From assembly GCF_028737195.1 (NCBI RefSeq), contig NZ_JAQZAJ010000001.1:806001-870000 (forward strand): a DNA stretch of 64,000 nucleotides, read 5' to 3'. The notes under the pieces are model-generated. The model did no database searches and was not told the origin of the DNA. It saw nothing but the letters and a program-made list of their open reading frames with translations. Origin of the DNA: Pseudovibrio exalbescens (GTDB lineage Bacteria; Pseudomonadota; Alphaproteobacteria; Rhizobiales; Stappiaceae). The position numbers and the translations under genes are program-made. Shown here piece after piece: positions 36,622 through 45,697 of the stretch (positions within the stretch are counted from its first letter, which is position 1; the number at the start of each line of letters is the position of its first letter).

Positions 36622-36656
36622 TAAAAACGGCGCGAGCAGCATGTGCCACCCGCGCC
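36622..36656 (-). terminator. Terminator of the betIAB operon
   Basis: On the minus strand GGCGCG and CGCGCC arms enclose a partly paired GGTGGC/GCTGCT region, then GTTTTTATC, 27 bp after the betB stop. Confidence 0.65.
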
Positions 36657-36682
36657 TCAATTAAATGCTGCTCAGCCAGTCG

Positions 36683-38167
36683 TTACCAGCCTGCTTCCAC
36701 GTCCCCCATTTCAACGTAAACGCTCTTGACCTGGGAATACTGGTCCAACGCCCAGTGCCCGTTTTCACGGCCAATTCCAGACTGCTTGTAACCACCAAAT
36801 GGCATCTCTACCGGTGTCAGGTTATAGTTGTTGACCCAACAGGTTCCCGCTTCAATCTGGTCAATAACGCGGTGGGCACGCTGGATGTTTTGGGTAAACA
36901 CGCCAGCCGCGAGACCGAACTCCGTGTCATTTGCGCGTGCGATCACGTCGTCTTCATCTTCGAAGTCGAGCACACACATGACCGGACCGAAGATTTCTTC
37001 GCGGGCGATGCGCATGTCGTCCTTCACCTCTGTGAAAATGGTTGGTTCCACATAAAGGCCTTGAGGACACGCACCAACATCTGCGCGCTTACCCCCATGA
37101 AACAGGGTTGCCCCTTCTTCCTGACCAACTGCGATGTAGTTCATGGTCTTGTCGAACTGCATCTTGGAGATCATCGGCCCCATTTGGGTTTCTTCGTTGA
37201 GCGGATCGCCCAGGAGAATGGCACTCGTGCGCGCTTTGAGGTTGGCCAGGAACTTGTCCTTGATGCTCTTGTGCACGAACACGCGGGTGCCGTTTGAGCA
37301 TATCTGGCCGGAAGAATAAAAGTTGCCGTTCATGCACGCAGCTACCGCGTTTTCGATGTGCGCATCTTCAAACACGATGATTGGAGACTTGCCGCCCAGC
37401 TCAAGACTGAGGTGTTTGAGCGACTTGCTGGCGTTTTGCGCGATAATGCGACCTGTCGGAACAGAGCCCGTCAAAGACACCTTGTCGATTTCGGGGTGGT
37501 TCACCATCAAGCTTGCCGCTTCACGGTCGCCTTGCACGACATTGAATACACCATCGGGCAAACCGGCTTCAGTCAAGATTTCAGCGAGCTTCAATGCCGA
37601 GAGCACGGTCTCTTCCGAAGGTTTGAAAATCATGGCGTTGCCTGCAGCAAGCGCGGGAGCGGCCTTCCACGAGGCGATTTGAATTGGATAGTTCCATGCG
37701 CCAATACCTAGGCAAATACCAAGTGGCTCTCGCTTGGTGAACGCAAAAGCGCCACCCAGATTGATGTGTTCGCCGTTTTCAGTCGCCGCTATGCCTGCAA
37801 AGTAGGCGAGCGCCTCTGCACCCGAGGCAGCATCCGCGACCAACGTCTCTTGAAGAGGTTTGCCCGTGTCCAAGGTTTCAAGAACCGATAGCTCATGGTT
37901 TTTGGCACGCATCAGCTCCGCTGCCTTGCGCAGCACCTCGGCGCGTTCTGCCGGGCTGGTTTTCCGCCAAATGGCAAAGCCGGTCTTGGCGCTTTCAATG
38001 GCCTTGCTGAAGACTTCTGGCGTTGCAGCGTGAACCCGCGCAATCACTTCTTGGGTTGCGGGATAGATTGAGGCGATCTCCGTGCCAGCCACGTCCTCCA
38101 CATAGGCACCGCCAATGTAGTGCGAGGCTTGCGGCTGCGCCCGCAGCGTTTTCTTGTCAGTGGTCAT
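36683..38167 (-). CDS. betB: BetB, betaine aldehyde dehydrogenase
   Basis: BetB oxidises betaine aldehyde to glycine betaine with NAD(P). The protein has 494 residues from the ATG at 38167 (AAGGACGAG upstream); the longer frame to 38275 overlaps betA and is rejected. Catalytic E256 is in [10 protein letters not shown] and nucleophile C290 in [21 protein letters not shown] is written [12 protein letters not shown]-terminal [13 protein letters not shown] is typical of BetB. It is the last gene of betI-betA-betB, 10 bp after betA. Confidence 0.95.
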   Translation of the reverse strand: MTTDKKTLRAQPQASHYIGGAYVEDVAGTEIASIYPATQEVIARVHAATPEVFSKAIESAKTGFAIWRKTSPAERAEVLRKAAELMRAKNHELSVLETLDTGKPLQETLVADAASGAEALAYFAGIAATENGEHINLGGAFAFTKREPLGICLGIGAWNYPIQIASWKAAPALAAGNAMIFKPSEETVLSALKLAEILTEAGLPDGVFNVVQGDREAASLMVNHPEIDKVSLTGSVPTGRIIAQNASKSLKHLSLELGGKSPIIVFEDAHIENAVAACMNGNFYSSGQICSNGTRVFVHKSIKDKFLANLKARTSAILLGDPLNEETQMGPMISKMQFDKTMNYIAVGQEEGATLFHGGKRADVGACPQGLYVEPTIFTEVKDDMRIAREEIFGPVMCVLDFEDEDDVIARANDTEFGLAAGVFTQNIQRAHRVIDQIEAGTCWVNNYNLTPVEMPFGGYKQSGIGRENGHWALDQYSQVKSVYVEMGDVEAGW

Positions 38168-38177
38168 GATCTCGTCC

Positions 38178-39830
38178 TTATCTTTGCTGCGTTTGCCAAT
38201 GGGGGTGGATCCACGGCGCATCCTGCACCGGAGCCAGCGGTGTTTGACCGAGAATATGGTCCGCGGCCTTCTCACCCACCATCATGGAGGGGCCGTTCAA
38301 GTTACCATTGGTGATTTGCGGGAAGATGGAGCTGTCGACAACCCGAAGGCCTTCCACGCCAATGACGCGGCATTCTGGATCGACGACCGCGCCCTCATCC
38401 TCTGCATCGCCCATACGGCATGTCCCACAGGGATGATAAGCGCTCTCCGCGTGTTCCCCAATGAAGGCGTTCAGCTCTTCGTCGGTTTGAACCGCTGCAC
38501 CCGGCTGAATCTCTGCCCCGCGGAATGGCGCAAACGCGTCCTGTCCAAAGATCTCTCGGGTCAAGCGGATACACTGGCGGAAGTCTGCCCAGTCTTCTTC
38601 ATGGCTCATGTAGTTGAACTTCACCTTCGGTGCTTCCAACGGATCTGCGGAATTCAGCGTGACAGCGCCCCGGCTTTTCGAACGCATCGGGCCCACATGA
38701 GCCTGAAAGCCATGGCCTTCTGCTGCGGCTTGTCCGTCATAGCGCACGGCAAACGGCAGGAAGTGGAACTGGATGTCTGGATACTCCACCCCTTCCTTGG
38801 AGCGGATAAACGCGCAACTTTCAAAATGGTTGGACGCGCCCTTGCCAGTCTTGGTGAACAGCCACTGGGCACCTATCAGCGCCTTGGAAAACAGGTTCCA
38901 GTACTTGTAAAGGGTGATGGGCTGAATGCAGGCCTGCTGGATATACAGCTCCAGATGATCCTGAAGGTTCTGCCCTACCCCGGCCCGATGAACAAGCGGC
39001 GTGATGCCTTGAGCCGAAAGGGCTTCAGCGTCACCAATGCCCGACAACATCAGCAACCGCGGTGAGTTGATTGAGGACGCGGAGATGATGACCTCGCGGG
39101 TGCAGGTAACCTTCTCGACGTTATTGCCCTTTCTGTACTCCACCCCAACCGCGCGCTTGCCTTCAAACAAGATGCGCTGTGTCAGGGCGCCCGAAATCAC
39201 TTCAAGGTTCTCGCGGGACTTGGCAGGCTTCAGGTAGGCGTTGGCGGCGGACCAACGACGACCGTTGTAGACGGTCATCTCCATCTCGCCGAAGCCTTCC
39301 TGCTTGTAGCCGTTGTAGTCTTCGGTCGTTTGGTACCCAGCCTGTTCGCCCGCTTTGACGAATGCATCGTAAAGTGGGCTCCAACGCGCACCGCGCGTTA
39401 CATGCACAGGACCTTTTCGGCCGCGCCAGCCCGCATCGCCGGAGTGAGCCTGTTCCATGCGCTGATAGTAGGGAAGAACTTCCGCATAGGACCAGCCCTT
39501 TGCACCCATCTGTTCCCAGGTATCGAAGTCCTTGGCATGCCCACGAACATAGACCATGCCGTTGATGGAGGACGAGCCGCCCATCACCTTGCCGCGTGGC
39601 GTCACAAGACGGCGTCCGCCCAAATGCGGTTCCGGTTCCGTCTGATAGCCCCAGTCGTAAAATGGCATGTTCATGGGATAGGACAGCGCTGCTGGCATCT
39701 GGATGAATGGCCCCATATCGGTGCCTCCCATTTCCAGAAGCAAAACCTTGTTGCGCGGGTCTTCAGAAAGGCGGTTTGCCAGCGCACAGCCAGCAGAGCC
39801 CGCCCCTACGATGATGAAATCTGGTTGCAT
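38178..39830 (-). CDS. betA: BetA, choline dehydrogenase
   Basis: BetA is the FAD-dependent GMC oxidoreductase that oxidises choline to betaine aldehyde and can do the second step too. Motifs: [20 protein letters not shown] for the FAD site, [32 protein letters not shown]-like [16 protein letters not shown], and the catalytic His in [11 protein letters not shown] with [17 protein letters not shown] at the end. About 550 residues, normal length. ATG at 39830 is preferred over a TTG 9 bases earlier. The gene lies 30 bp after betI. Confidence 0.95.
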   Translation of the reverse strand: MQPDFIIVGAGSAGCALANRLSEDPRNKVLLLEMGGTDMGPFIQMPAALSYPMNMPFYDWGYQTEPEPHLGGRRLVTPRGKVMGGSSSINGMVYVRGHAKDFDTWEQMGAKGWSYAEVLPYYQRMEQAHSGDAGWRGRKGPVHVTRGARWSPLYDAFVKAGEQAGYQTTEDYNGYKQEGFGEMEMTVYNGRRWSAANAYLKPAKSRENLEVISGALTQRILFEGKRAVGVEYRKGNNVEKVTCTREVIISASSINSPRLLMLSGIGDAEALSAQGITPLVHRAGVGQNLQDHLELYIQQACIQPITLYKYWNLFSKALIGAQWLFTKTGKGASNHFESCAFIRSKEGVEYPDIQFHFLPFAVRYDGQAAAEGHGFQAHVGPMRSKSRGAVTLNSADPLEAPKVKFNYMSHEEDWADFRQCIRLTREIFGQDAFAPFRGAEIQPGAAVQTDEELNAFIGEHAESAYHPCGTCRMGDAEDEGAVVDPECRVIGVEGLRVVDSSIFPQITNGNLNGPSMMVGEKAADHILGQTPLAPVQDAPWIHPHWQTQQR

Positions 39831-39860
39831 AGTGCTCAATTTGTTGTTTTTGACAGCCCG

Positions 39861-40460
39861 TCAGACGTCTTCTGTCGCCGGCTGTGCCTGAAGTACGAGT
39901 TCAACGTGATCCAATGCCGTTTCTGAGGCTTCTTGTGGGTCTGGATGGTCACCGGCAAGCGCCATCTGAAGCCAAAGCCCATCAATCAACGCCGCTGTGG
40001 ATCTGGCGGCCTTAACCGCTTTCGCCCGTGGCATAACGCCTGTGAACTCGTGGATAAGGTTGGATATCAGGCGACCATGATAGACGCGCAGCAGTCGCCG
40101 AGTTTCTGTTTCGGTTCGCGCCTGAACGTAAAACGCCAGCCAGGCTGAGATGACCTCAGGCCGGAACTGCTCCGCACTGAAGCTCCCTTGCACGATTGCC
40201 CGAATTCGCTGCTTCGGGTCGGTCAACGGCAGCATGCGGGACTTGACCTGCATGGCCAGATCCTTGAGCAGCTTGACCATGGTCGCGTTCAAAAGCAGCG
40301 CCTTGGAGCCAAAGTAATGATGCGGCAGGCCCGTGGAGACCCCGGCCTTCTTGGCGATCTGAGCCATTGTCGCTTCAGAATACCCACGATCATGAATCAC
40401 GGTAATCGTTGCATTGATGATGGACGCCTTGCGATCCGCTACAGTTTGCGCTCGCCCCAT
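39861..40460 (-). CDS. betI: BetI, TetR-family repressor of the choline genes
   Basis: The 199-residue protein has a TetR helix-turn-helix (ITVIHDRGYSEATMAQIAKKAGVSTGLPHHYFGSK, seen at residues 20-53) with the GLPHHYFG motif typical of BetI. BetI represses the bet genes and releases DNA when choline is present. A palindrome 27-48 bp upstream matches the expected operator. It is first in the betI-betA-betB unit and divergent from choX, so it may control both. Confidence 0.93.
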   Translation of the reverse strand: MGRAQTVADRKASIINATITVIHDRGYSEATMAQIAKKAGVSTGLPHHYFGSKALLLNATMVKLLKDLAMQVKSRMLPLTDPKQRIRAIVQGSFSAEQFRPEVISAWLAFYVQARTETETRRLLRVYHGRLISNLIHEFTGVMPRAKAVKAARSTAALIDGLWLQMALAGDHPDPQEASETALDHVELVLQAQPATEDV

Positions 40461-40486
40461 ACCAATTTCCCCTTACACACAAGAAA

Positions 40487-40508
40487 ATTGATTGAACAGC
40501 CAATCAAT
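40487..40508. promoter_or_regulatory. BetI-type operator
   Basis: Perfect 8-bp arms ATTGATTG and CAATCAAT around AACAGC, 27 bp upstream of the betI ATG. The left arm equals the half-site of the E. coli BetI box as I recall it (ATTGATTG followed by a GGACGTTCAAT half). Its position fits repression of betI-betA-betB; choX starts 228 bp to the right. Confidence 0.75.
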
Positions 40509-40647
40509 ATTTTCCCTCTTTTAGAGTACCTTGGAGCGATTGAAAAGTATTGATTTGCATACCGGTGTATTTTTTCGCAAAAAGTTCCCCTTGATATAAA
40601 TTGTTGCACCGCCTAATAGCTAAGGAGGCGATCACAAGACGCACATC

Positions 40648-40710
40648 AATTGGCCGAAGAAAATTAAAATAGGCAGCATTATTGCAAGTCAAACAAAGAT
40701 AAGGCCAATT
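40648..40710. promoter_or_regulatory. Widely spaced inverted repeat in the choX leader
   Basis: AATTGGCC (40648-40655) and GGCCAATT (40703-40710) are perfect complements with 47 bases between; the right arm ends 25 bp before the choX ATG. They could be two operator half-sites or an RNA stem near the ribosome site. Confidence 0.3.
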
Positions 40711-40735
40711 AAAAACTCTAAAATGGGGGATTTAC

Positions 40736-41695
40736 ATGACTTTTACTCTACAGAAAACACTTGTAACCCTTGGCTCTTCGCTCGCAATACTACTTAGCGC
40801 AAGCGCAGTGCAGGCGAAGGATCCGGAAGCGTGTGAAACCGTGCGCTTCTCAGATGTAGGCTGGACCGACATCACCGCCACCACTGCAACTGCTGCTGTT
40901 GTATTGGACGCCCTTGGGTATGAGCCAGAGGTAAAAGTTCTCTCCGTACCAGTTACTTACGCATCACTTGCCAACAACGATCTCGACGTTTTTCTTGGCA
41001 ACTGGATGCCTACCATGGAAGCAGATATCGCTGCTTACCGTGAAGCAGGTACCGTTGAAACCATTGCAACAAACCTCGTCGGCGCCAAGTATACATTGGC
41101 AGTACCAAAGTACACTTACGAAGCAGGCCTAAAGTCCTTCGCCGACATCGCCAAGTTCCGTGATGAACTGGATGGCGAAATCTATGGCATCGAAGCGGGC
41201 AACGACGGCAACCGCTTGATCCTGGACATGATCGAGGCCAACGCTTTCGATCTTGAAGGATTTGATCTGGTTGAATCGTCCGAGGCAGGCATGCTTTCAC
41301 AGGTCTCTCGGAAGGTTCGCCGCGAGCAGCCAATCGTCTTCCTTGGCTGGGCACCACATCCGATGAACTCCAACTTCGAGATTGAATATCTTTCAGGTGG
41401 CGACGACTTCTTCGGCCCGAATTATGGCGGCGCGGATGTTCGCACCAACGTGCGTGCAGGCTATACCGCCGAATGTCCGAACGTCGGCAAGTTCCTGACC
41501 CAGCTCACCTTTACGCTTGAGATGGAAAACGAACTGATGAACGCCATTCTCAACGAAGGCGAAGACCCACAGGATGCCGCTCGTGCATGGCTGAAGAACA
41601 ACCCAGAGGTAATTGACGCCTGGCTTGACGGTGTCACTACTTTTGACGGCCAAGACGGCCCGGTTGTGGCCAAGTCCGCCCTCGGCCTTCGGTAA
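40736..41695 (+). CDS. choX: ChoX, periplasmic choline-binding protein
   Basis: The 319-residue protein has a signal peptide (TLGSSLAILLSASAVQA) and the OpuAC/ChoX substrate-binding fold. Aromatic residues for quaternary ammonium are visible in VGWTDITATT, FLGNWMPTME, PIVFLGWAPHPMN and FFGPNYGG, as in the aromatic cage of rhizobial ChoX. It delivers choline to ChoWV. GGGGG precedes the ATG. It is divergent from betI, coupling uptake with oxidation to glycine betaine. Confidence 0.93.
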   Translation: MTFTLQKTLVTLGSSLAILLSASAVQAKDPEACETVRFSDVGWTDITATTATAAVVLDALGYEPEVKVLSVPVTYASLANNDLDVFLGNWMPTMEADIAAYREAGTVETIATNLVGAKYTLAVPKYTYEAGLKSFADIAKFRDELDGEIYGIEAGNDGNRLILDMIEANAFDLEGFDLVESSEAGMLSQVSRKVRREQPIVFLGWAPHPMNSNFEIEYLSGGDDFFGPNYGGADVRTNVRAGYTAECPNVGKFLTQLTFTLEMENELMNAILNEGEDPQDAARAWLKNNPEVIDAWLDGVTTFDGQDGPVVAKSALGLR

Positions 41696-41711
41696 CATAT
41701 TCATTCGCAAG

Positions 41712-41745
41712 GTGGCGGGGGACGCGATTCAGTGCCCCTCGCCAC
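41712..41745 (+). other. Intercistronic stem-loop choX / choW
   Basis: GTGGCGGGGG pairs with CCCCTCGCCAC (one bulge) around a 13-base loop, 16 bp after choX and 43 bp before choW. No T-run, so it is more likely an mRNA stabiliser or partial terminator. Confidence 0.6.
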
Positions 41746-41787
41746 GCGTTCAGTGCTGTTCAAAACACTAAAATTTGAGGTATTCGC

Positions 41788-42636
41788 GTGGATTGGCTAA
41801 CCGACCACAAACTTCCCATTGGCACCTGGGCCAAATGGGTAGTGGACTGGCTTACCGACAATGCCACAGCCCTTTTTGATGGTATCTCTATCGCAATCGA
41901 AGCGATGATTGATGCGGTCTTGTGGGCGCTAACAACACCGCATCCGCTGATAATCGTCGCACTAGCCACAGCGCTCGCCTACGGCGTGCGCCGCAAGATT
42001 GGCTTCTCTGTTTTCGTCGCGCTCAGCCTGCTGCTGATCATCAACCAAGGCTACTGGTCCGAAACCACTGAGACCCTCGCCCTGGTCTTGTGTGCCGCCT
42101 TCATCTGCATGTTGATTGGTGTACCGATTGGCGTTTACAGCGCCCATCATCCCAAGTTTTTCGAATGGATACGGCCTGTTCTTGATCTGATGCAGACGAT
42201 CCCAACCTTCGTCTATTTGATTCCGGCCCTCATCCTGTTTGGATTGGGCGTTGTGCCGGGCCTCATCTCGACCGTCGTGTTCGCACTGCCTGCCTCCATT
42301 CGCCTCACGCAGCTTGGTGTTGTTTCCACACCAACGCATCTTTTGGAAGCAGGTGAGGCATTCGGGGCGACTTACTGGCAAAAGTTGTTCAAGATCGAAC
42401 TCCCCTACGCCCTGCCAAACATCATGGCTGGCCTTACGCAAACCATCATGCTCTCACTCTCCATGGTCGTTATTGCCGCCCTTGTTGGCGCAGATGGTCT
42501 TGGCGTGCCCACCCTTAGGGCACTTAACACGGTGAACATTGCAAAGGGCTTTGAAGTGGGCACGGCAATTGTGCTGGTGGCTATCATCCTGGACCGTTTC
42601 TTCCGCAGCGATCAAAAGACGGAGACAAACAAATGA
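41788..42636 (+). CDS. choW: ChoW, choline ABC permease
   Basis: The 282-residue permease of the ProW/OpuAB family has about seven membrane spans. The family region LDLMQTIPTFVYLIPALILFG and the coupling loop EAGEAFGATYWQKLFKIELP are present. The N-terminal 40 residues (DHKLPIGTWAKWVVDWLTDN) are an amphipathic extension typical of ProW. Its stop overlaps choV by ATGA. The GTG-like region before the ATG has a weak ribosome site. Confidence 0.93.
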   Translation: MDWLTDHKLPIGTWAKWVVDWLTDNATALFDGISIAIEAMIDAVLWALTTPHPLIIVALATALAYGVRRKIGFSVFVALSLLLIINQGYWSETTETLALVLCAAFICMLIGVPIGVYSAHHPKFFEWIRPVLDLMQTIPTFVYLIPALILFGLGVVPGLISTVVFALPASIRLTQLGVVSTPTHLLEAGEAFGATYWQKLFKIELPYALPNIMAGLTQTIMLSLSMVVIAALVGADGLGVPTLRALNTVNIAKGFEVGTAIVLVAIILDRFFRSDQKTETNK

Positions 42637-43691
42637 GAGACTTGAACCCAAGTCGCGCCATCTCCTTTGAGAACGTCTCCATTGTCTTTGGCAACAATCC
42701 TGAGGCAGCGCTTGAACTGGTGGACCAGAACCGTTCGCGAGAGGACATCCTCAAGGAAACAGGTCAGCTGGTTGGTGTCGCCAACGCAAGCTTTGACATT
42801 GAGGAAGGCGAACTGCTGGTTCTCATGGGCCTTTCCGGCTCCGGGAAATCGACCTTGTTGCGCGCCATCAATGGCCTCAACCCGATCAGCCGGGGGGCGG
42901 TTCATGTTTCCAATGGCGATGCATTGGTCAATCCCGGCACTTGCAGCACCAAGGACTTGAGAGAGCTGCGCCGCCACGGCGTTGCCATGGTGTTTCAGCA
43001 GTTCGCGCTGCTGCCATGGCGCACGGTGCGCAGCAACATTGGCTTTGGCCTTGAACTCTCTGGCATTTCGGGCGTAAAAAAGCGGGAGTTGGTTGAACGT
43101 CAGCTGGAACTTGTGGGGCTCAAAGACTACGCAAACAAGTATGTCCATGAGCTTTCAGGCGGCATGCAGCAGCGTGTGGGCCTTGCCCGCGCCTTTGCAA
43201 CGGATGCCCCTATCCTGTTGATGGACGAACCCTTCTCGGCCCTCGACCCGCTCATTCGCGCGCACCTGCAGGACGAGCTTCTGGAACTGCAACAACAGCT
43301 CAACAAGACCATCGTGTTCGTCAGTCACGACCTTGATGAAGCAGCCAAGCTTGGCAGCCGCATTGCAATCATGGAAGGCGGCCATGTTGTGCAGATCGGC
43401 ACTCCGCAGGAAATTGTCACCAAGCCAGTGGATGAGTATGTGGCAAACTTCGTGTCCCACATGAACCCACTCAATGTGCTTCGCGCCAAGGACATCATGA
43501 CGCCCGTCGCGGTGACTGAAGCACCTGTACACGAAGCTGGCCGCCCGAACTGCCTTGCCGACGCGCCGCTCCGGCAGGTCATTGAGGTCAAGAAGGCCAC
43601 CAATGAGCCCATAACAGTGCTCGATCATGGCAAGGTTGTTGGTAGCATCACCGAGTCCGACATTCTGAGCAGCCTCAGTTCGTCGTCCTAG
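42633..43691 (+). CDS. choV: ChoV, choline ABC ATP-binding protein
   Basis: The 352-residue ATPase of the ProV family has Walker A GLSGSGKST (G66-T74), signature LSGGMQQRVGLARA, Walker B ILLMDEPFSALDP and the switch VSHDLDEAAKLG. An N-terminal 50-residue ProV-type extension and a C-terminal CBS-like segment (ITVLDHGKVVGSITESDILSSL) are present; in ProV-type importers the CBS part senses ionic strength. It is coupled to choW through the ATGA overlap and ends the cho operon. Confidence 0.94.
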   Translation: MRDLNPSRAISFENVSIVFGNNPEAALELVDQNRSREDILKETGQLVGVANASFDIEEGELLVLMGLSGSGKSTLLRAINGLNPISRGAVHVSNGDALVNPGTCSTKDLRELRRHGVAMVFQQFALLPWRTVRSNIGFGLELSGISGVKKRELVERQLELVGLKDYANKYVHELSGGMQQRVGLARAFATDAPILLMDEPFSALDPLIRAHLQDELLELQQQLNKTIVFVSHDLDEAAKLGSRIAIMEGGHVVQIGTPQEIVTKPVDEYVANFVSHMNPLNVLRAKDIMTPVAVTEAPVHEAGRPNCLADAPLRQVIEVKKATNEPITVLDHGKVVGSITESDILSSLSSSS

Positions 43692-43706
43692 CCTCGTTTT
43701 TTCTGT

Positions 43707-43748
43707 GTGATTTTGTCAGAGGCATAAATATCGCCCTGACAAAATCAC
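43707..43748. promoter_or_regulatory. 13-bp perfect inverted repeat before the second Lrp gene
   Basis: GTGATTTTGTCAG (43707-43719) and CTGACAAAATCAC (43736-43748) enclose 16 bases. The arms are not GC-rich and no T-run follows, so a regulator site fits better than a terminator. The repeat ends 40 bp before the chosen Lrp start, with centres of the arms 29 bp apart (close to three helical turns). Confidence 0.55.
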
Positions 43749-43787
43749 GGAGGCCCGGTTATATTGCCGGAAAAGGACCCATCGCTA

Positions 43788-44267
43788 ATGCCTGACATTA
43801 AAGACGACCTCGACCGCAAACTGATTTCCATCCTGCAAGCCAATGCACGGGAACCCGTGTCTTCTATTTCAAGACGCCTCAATGTAGCCCGGTCTACAGT
43901 TCAGGAACGCATCACGCGGCTGGAAAGAAATGGCGTCATTGCAGGCTATACAGCGCTCTTGGGAGATGTCCACGCTGGGCAGCAGGTTCAAGCCGTTGTC
44001 ATGCTCTCTGTGGCACAGCAACAATCCAAGACACTGGTAAAACAGCTGGAATCCTATCCGGAAATTCGCGTTTGCTACACCATCTCCGGTGAGTTTGATC
44101 TGTTCTTGATCGTGGAACCGAGCCGCCTTGAGGAGTTGGACGATATTTTGGACGAGATTGCAGCCATCCCGGGCGTGGTGCGCTCCCGAAGCTCAATTGT
44201 GCTCTCCAAAAAATTCGAACGCCAAAAGCCGATTGCACCATCAAATCCGCTTAGCTCTGCTCTTTAA
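43788..44267 (+). CDS. Lrp/AsnC-family regulator, probably of lysine catabolism
   Basis: About 159 residues: an N-terminal helix-turn-helix (DDLDRKLISILQANAREPVSSISRRLNVARSTVQERI region) and a C-terminal RAM domain (YTISGEFDLFLIVEPSRLEELDDIL). ATG at 43788 is preferred; a TTG at 43764 is possible with GGAGG further upstream. The next gene is a lysine 6-dehydrogenase-like enzyme on the same strand, which suggests a lysine-responsive activator. The large inverted repeat upstream could be its own site. Confidence 0.88.
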   Translation: MPDIKDDLDRKLISILQANAREPVSSISRRLNVARSTVQERITRLERNGVIAGYTALLGDVHAGQQVQAVVMLSVAQQQSKTLVKQLESYPEIRVCYTISGEFDLFLIVEPSRLEELDDILDEIAAIPGVVRSRSSIVLSKKFERQKPIAPSNPLSSAL

Positions 44268-44313
44268 AGGTACAGAGCCCGCGGATTGGGAGTTTAAATT
44301 GATTCTAACTCCC
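44254..44313 (+). other. Two inverted repeats at the Lrp gene 3' end
   Basis: GCTCTG (44254) / CAGAGC (44273-44278) spans the stop codon, and GGGAGTT (44288-44294) / AACTCCC (44307-44313) follows with an AT-rich 12-base centre. No T-run follows. They may end the Lrp transcript weakly, or the second may be an Lrp-type site for the downstream gene. Confidence 0.35.
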
Positions 44314-44460
44314 CTAGCGGAATTCGACAGAAATCCGTCAAAATACCTATTTAATCAGCGTAATCACGGATATTACCGACAATTCGGCAGATTGCCCTCT
44401 CACTTTCGTAAGTATCAGCCCGTATACTTGAGCGCTTAGGCATTCGAGTGGAGGGCTCAT

Positions 44461-45582
44461 ATGACGAAATGGCATGTCGGAATTGTTGGCGCTGGCAAGA
44501 TTGGCGTCATGATTGCAGCGCTTTTGAAAGAGAGCGGCGATTACACCATAGCCATCTTTGACCAGAACGAAGACGCCTTGAAGGCTCTCAAGGATGTTGA
44601 GCGGGTTCGGATAGACGTCAGCGATGAAGATGCATTGGCTGCGGCGCTTGGAAACGTGGACGCGGTGTTGTCCGCTGCTCCTTTCTTCCTTACCCCGGTT
44701 ATTGCCAGAGCCGCCAAGCGCTCCGACACGCATTACCTAGACCTGACAGAAGACGTATCTTCTACCAATCTCGTAATGGATCTGGCCAAGGATGCCAGCT
44801 CTGCCTTCGCACCGCAATGCGGCCTCGCACCAGGCTTTGTTTCAATTGCCGCCCATGATCTGGCCCGTAAGTTCGACAAGTTGGAGAACCTTACTCTGCG
44901 CGTTGGCGCCCTGCCCCGCTACCCTACAAACCGATTGAAGTACAACCTGACATGGTCTACCGAAGGCCTGATCAACGAGTATTGCAACCCGTGCCTTGCC
45001 ATTGTTGATGGCACATTGACGGAGGTCGCGCCGCTTGAAGGACTGGAAACGTTCTCGCTTGAAGGCGTAGACTACGAAGCGTTCAATACCTCTGGTGGCC
45101 TTGGGTCCTTGCATGAAACCCTTCGCGGCAAAGTTAACTCTCTCAAATACCTAAGCATTCGCTATCCTGGCCACCGGGAAATCATCAGCCTTCTGCTTCA
45201 AGATCTGGGCCTCAAGAACCGCCGCGATCTTTTGAAAGAGGTGATGGAGACCGCGCTGCCGACCACCAAGCAGGATGTCGTTGTAGTATTCATTACAGCA
45301 AGCGGCATGATTGACGGTCGTCTGGAAGAACGTTCCTACCTGAACGAGATCAACGCTGGCCAGATTGCAGGCACTCACTGGAGTGCGATCCAGATCACAA
45401 CGGCTGCCGGCATTTGCGCAACGCTGGACATGATCCGCGAGGGACGCCTTGCCAAATCTGGCTTCATCAAGCAGGAGGACATTCCTCTTGAAGCGTTTCT
45501 GGCGAACCGCTTCGGCGCGCTTTATTTGGGGCACCGGTCAATTCAAGACAACGGGGAGCCGAAATTGCTCGCCGCAGAGTAA
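44461..45582 (+). CDS. Saccharopine dehydrogenase-family enzyme, likely lysine 6-dehydrogenase
   Basis: The 373-residue protein has an N-terminal NAD(P)-binding motif HVGIVGAGKIGVMIAALLKES and the saccharopine-dehydrogenase C-terminal domain (APQCGLAPGFVSIAAHDLA, LKYNLTWSTEGLINEYCNPC). Length and these motifs fit lysine 6-dehydrogenase, which turns lysine into 2-aminoadipate semialdehyde (cyclising to piperideine carboxylate) for breakdown. Other members (saccharopine or carboxynorspermidine dehydrogenases) are possible. An Lrp regulator lies directly upstream. GGAGGG precedes the ATG; a terminator follows. Confidence 0.82.
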   Translation: MTKWHVGIVGAGKIGVMIAALLKESGDYTIAIFDQNEDALKALKDVERVRIDVSDEDALAAALGNVDAVLSAAPFFLTPVIARAAKRSDTHYLDLTEDVSSTNLVMDLAKDASSAFAPQCGLAPGFVSIAAHDLARKFDKLENLTLRVGALPRYPTNRLKYNLTWSTEGLINEYCNPCLAIVDGTLTEVAPLEGLETFSLEGVDYEAFNTSGGLGSLHETLRGKVNSLKYLSIRYPGHREIISLLLQDLGLKNRRDLLKEVMETALPTTKQDVVVVFITASGMIDGRLEERSYLNEINAGQIAGTHWSAIQITTAAGICATLDMIREGRLAKSGFIKQEDIPLEAFLANRFGALYLGHRSIQDNGEPKLLAAE

Positions 45583-45606
45583 CAAAAAGACCGCTTTAAC
45601 TGTTTT

Positions 45607-45633
45607 CGGCCTGAATTGAATGGATTCAGGCCG
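45607..45633 (+). terminator. Rho-independent terminator after the lysine dehydrogenase gene
   Basis: Perfect 10-bp stem CGGCCTGAAT / ATTCAGGCCG with a 7-base loop, then TCTTCTT. Confidence 0.75.
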
Positions 45634-45697
45634 TCTTCTTGATCACTCAGGAAAGGTCAGGCACGGTGCATCTATAAAAACCAGAAGAAGATGCCCC

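Noticed and set aside
38154-39065. 303-codon open frame on the plus strand
   Set aside because: Antisense to betA and spans the betA/betB junction; shadow.
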